Source of the DNA: JAMXLO01 sp036265005
GTDB taxonomy: Bacteria; Pseudomonadota; Alphaproteobacteria; Acetobacterales; Acetobacteraceae
DNA: 64,000 bases
Assembly (NCBI GenBank): GCA_036265005.1
Contig: DATAPW010000284.1
Location: 26,621 to 90,620, forward strand
Reading direction: 5' to 3'
The notes beneath the pieces were generated by a model that ran no database searches, was not told the origin of the DNA, and saw nothing but the letters and a program-made list of their open reading frames with translations. Of this stretch, positions 62,636 through 64,000 are shown in pieces; the first letter of the stretch is position 1, and every line of letters begins with the position of its first letter. A program made the translations under genes and the position numbers.

Positions 62636-63348
62636 CCGAGAAGCTGTTTCTCGACGACCCGCGGCTGGCATCGGCGACCGCCACGGTGCTGGCCAGCGGG
62701 ACGGACGGGATCGTTCTGGATCGGACCGTGTTTTATGCCCGCTCCGGCGGACAGCCGGGCGATGTCGGCGTGCTGCGCTGGGACGGCGGCGAGATGGCGG
62801 TGGCCGACACGGTGAAAGGCGAGGGCGAGACGATTTTGCACCTGCCCGCGCCGGATGCGGCATTGCCGCCCGCCGGCACGGTGGTCACCGGCGAGATCGA
62901 CTGGGATCGCCGTTACCGGCTGATGCGTATGCACACCGCGATGCATCTGCTGTGCAGCCTGATCAAGGGCGCCGCGGTCACTGGCGGATCGGTCGGTGCG
63001 GACCGCTCGCGGTTGGATTTCGACCTGCCCAATCCGCCGCCGAAAGAGGTGATCGAGGCCGGGCTGAACGCGCTGATCGAGGCCGACCATCCGGTGCGGA
63101 TCGAATGGGTGGACGAAGCGGTGCTCGACGCCAACCCGGACCTGGTGCGCACCATGTCGGTGACGCCCCCGCGTGGCACCGGGCGACTGCGGCTGATGCG
63201 CATCGGCGAGGGCGAGGCGCAGGTCGATCTGCAGCCCTGTGGCGGTACGCATGTCGCGCGCACCGGCGAGATCGGCCGGGTATCGGTGGTGAAGATCGAG
63301 AACAAGGGGCGGCAGAACCGGCGCATCATCATCGCGCCGGCTGGGTGA
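62632..63348 (+). CDS. Alanyl-tRNA editing protein (AlaX-type)
   Basis: A 238-residue free-standing editing domain that hydrolyses mischarged Ser- or Gly-tRNA(Ala). The zinc ligands are in MHTAMHLLCSLI (HxxxH) and LQPCGGTHVARTGEIG (CxxxH); YARSGGQPGDVGVL is the usual N-terminal glycine-rich segment, and KIENKGRQNRRI the end. It overlaps the NUDIX gene by ATGA, so both are translated from one message. Confidence 0.92.
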   Translation: MTEKLFLDDPRLASATATVLASGTDGIVLDRTVFYARSGGQPGDVGVLRWDGGEMAVADTVKGEGETILHLPAPDAALPPAGTVVTGEIDWDRRYRLMRMHTAMHLLCSLIKGAAVTGGSVGADRSRLDFDLPNPPPKEVIEAGLNALIEADHPVRIEWVDEAVLDANPDLVRTMSVTPPRGTGRLRLMRIGEGEAQVDLQPCGGTHVARTGEIGRVSVVKIENKGRQNRRIIIAPAG

Positions 63349-63430
63349 AGGGAGCAGGTCCCGGTCGGGCGTGGCGCGAGCATCCACGCCTGCTTGTTCC
63401 GCGAACCACGGGAGCCGACGAACGCTGCCG

Positions 63431-63784
63431 ATGCCACTGAAGCGCACGCTGCGCCAGACTGCCCCACCCCAGGGCGACGCCGCGGTCGCAGCGATTTGCG
63501 CGGTCATCCGTCGCATCCCCAGGGGCTGGGTTGCGACCTATGGCCAGGTCGCAGCGATGGCCGGCTTGCCGAGACGCGCACGCCTTGTCGGCAGCGTACT
63601 CCAGAACCTCGACCCGGCAGCCGACATTCCCTGGCATCGTGTCGTCAACGCCAAAGGCGAGGTGTCCTATAGCCTGTCCCGCAATGGCGGTGACGCCTTG
63701 CAGCGGCGCCTGCTGGAACAGGAAGGCGTCGAGTTCGACGAACGGAACCGCTTCAACCTGGAGCGATTTCGTTGGCTCGATTAG
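63431..63784 (+). CDS. Alkyltransferase-like protein (MGMT family, Trp at the Cys site)
   Basis: A 117-residue protein with the DNA-binding domain of O6-alkylguanine-DNA alkyltransferases. It has IRRIPRGWVATYGQVAAMAG, the arginine-finger region RRARLVGSVLQNLD and the active-site segment PWHRVVNAKGEVS. The catalytic Cys of PCHR is replaced by Trp, the mark of Atl proteins, which bind alkylated bases and hand them to nucleotide excision repair instead of removing the alkyl group. ATG 63431 is chosen from the family start. Confidence 0.87.
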   Translation: MPLKRTLRQTAPPQGDAAVAAICAVIRRIPRGWVATYGQVAAMAGLPRRARLVGSVLQNLDPAADIPWHRVVNAKGEVSYSLSRNGGDALQRRLLEQEGVEFDERNRFNLERFRWLD

Positions 63785-64000
63785 CGATTGTGCGGACGGA
63801 AGCGGGAGCCGGCGAATTGTCGTGGCCGGGCGGCCGGTTGCCGCAACCAAACCAGAGCAAGGATCGCGCTGGCGCCTCGCCGGGTCGCTATCGAGCCTGG
63901 ATCAGGCAACAGGAAGGGGAACCGCAAAACACGCAAAACACGCAAATGGCCACCCGCAAGGACAGGGGCCAGATCTGAGGCAGCGTTGCTGCAACGAGCG
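63785..64000. other. Window end without recognised gene
   Basis: No gene is recognised. A direct repeat of AACACGCAAA-like units lies near 63927-63950 (CGCAAAACACGCAAAACACG). Confidence 0.5.

Noticed and set aside
63927..63950. Short direct repeat CGCAAAACACGCAAAACACG as a regulatory or attachment site
   Set aside because: Only about two units and no context; too little to claim a function.
1..64000. CRISPR array, prophage, integrase or tRNA-linked island
   Set aside because: I saw no regularly spaced direct repeats, no phage structural or integrase genes and no tRNA-like cloverleaf; a tRNA scan would be needed to be sure.

Overview
The window is GC-rich and densely packed with genes. Start codons are mostly ATG with some GTG, adjacent operon genes often overlap by ATGA, and there are several hairpin-forming intergenic repeats of kinds common in alphaproteobacteria. 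Gene content (molybdenum hydroxylases, an AaeB/FUSC efflux set, many SDRs, LysR, GlxA and MarR regulators, and polyol, carboxylate and peptide uptake) suggests a free-living heterotrophic alphaproteobacterium, perhaps Acetobacteraceae/Rhodospirillales. That placement is an inference from gene content. I see no rRNA, tRNA, CRISPR array or intact insertion sequence.

Left part (1-31 kb) is accessory and partly decaying. It opens with a truncated GlxA-type regulator divergent from a broken SDR gene. Then come a two-gene isoquinoline-oxidoreductase-like molybdenum hydroxylase (1395-4027) and an AaeB/AaeX/AaeA-type aromatic-acid efflux operon (4196-7370). A set of small redox and stress genes with LysR regulators follows (methyltransferase, DUF899, GST, two paralogous SDRs), then an MFS carrier next to an amidohydrolase, a tautomerase, and a Tat-exported beta-carbonic anhydrase. 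At 23571-25181 an ECF sigma factor is fused to a degenerate F1-ATPase beta-subunit-like module; this is the most unusual gene here. A secreted sulfatase and a divergent EmrAB/MarR multidrug locus with a paired-palindrome operator candidate close this part.

Right part (31-64 kb) is mainly catabolic and transport. It holds a CoA-ester lyase with a class III CoA transferase, a TPR protein, a solitary SdhA-like flavoprotein, a cupin/SDR pair and glucose-6-phosphate dehydrogenase. A seven-gene operon (40840-47567) joins a PotDCBA-like ABC importer to two Gfo/Idh/MocA dehydrogenases and an IolE-like dehydratase, probably for a polyol or inositol-like substrate. After it come a TauD-type dioxygenase, dUTPase, a NitT/TauT-type transporter with a fused double permease and no binding protein, a glycosyltransferase, and a DppBCDF-like importer, also with no binding protein. 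The end carries a PerM-like permease, a hydroxypyruvate isomerase with a tartronate-semialdehyde-reductase pair (glyoxylate/glycerate route), an XRE regulator, a NUDIX hydrolase overlapping an AlaX-type editing protein, and an alkyltransferase-like protein.

Eight broken or remnant genes (SDR, alpha/beta hydrolase, Uma2, ISL3 transposase, flavin reductase, PIN domain, SnoaL-like, and a possible unassigned fragment near 22 kb) lie between 0.8 and 37.5 kb and none is seen after that. The left half therefore looks like the plastic part of the window.
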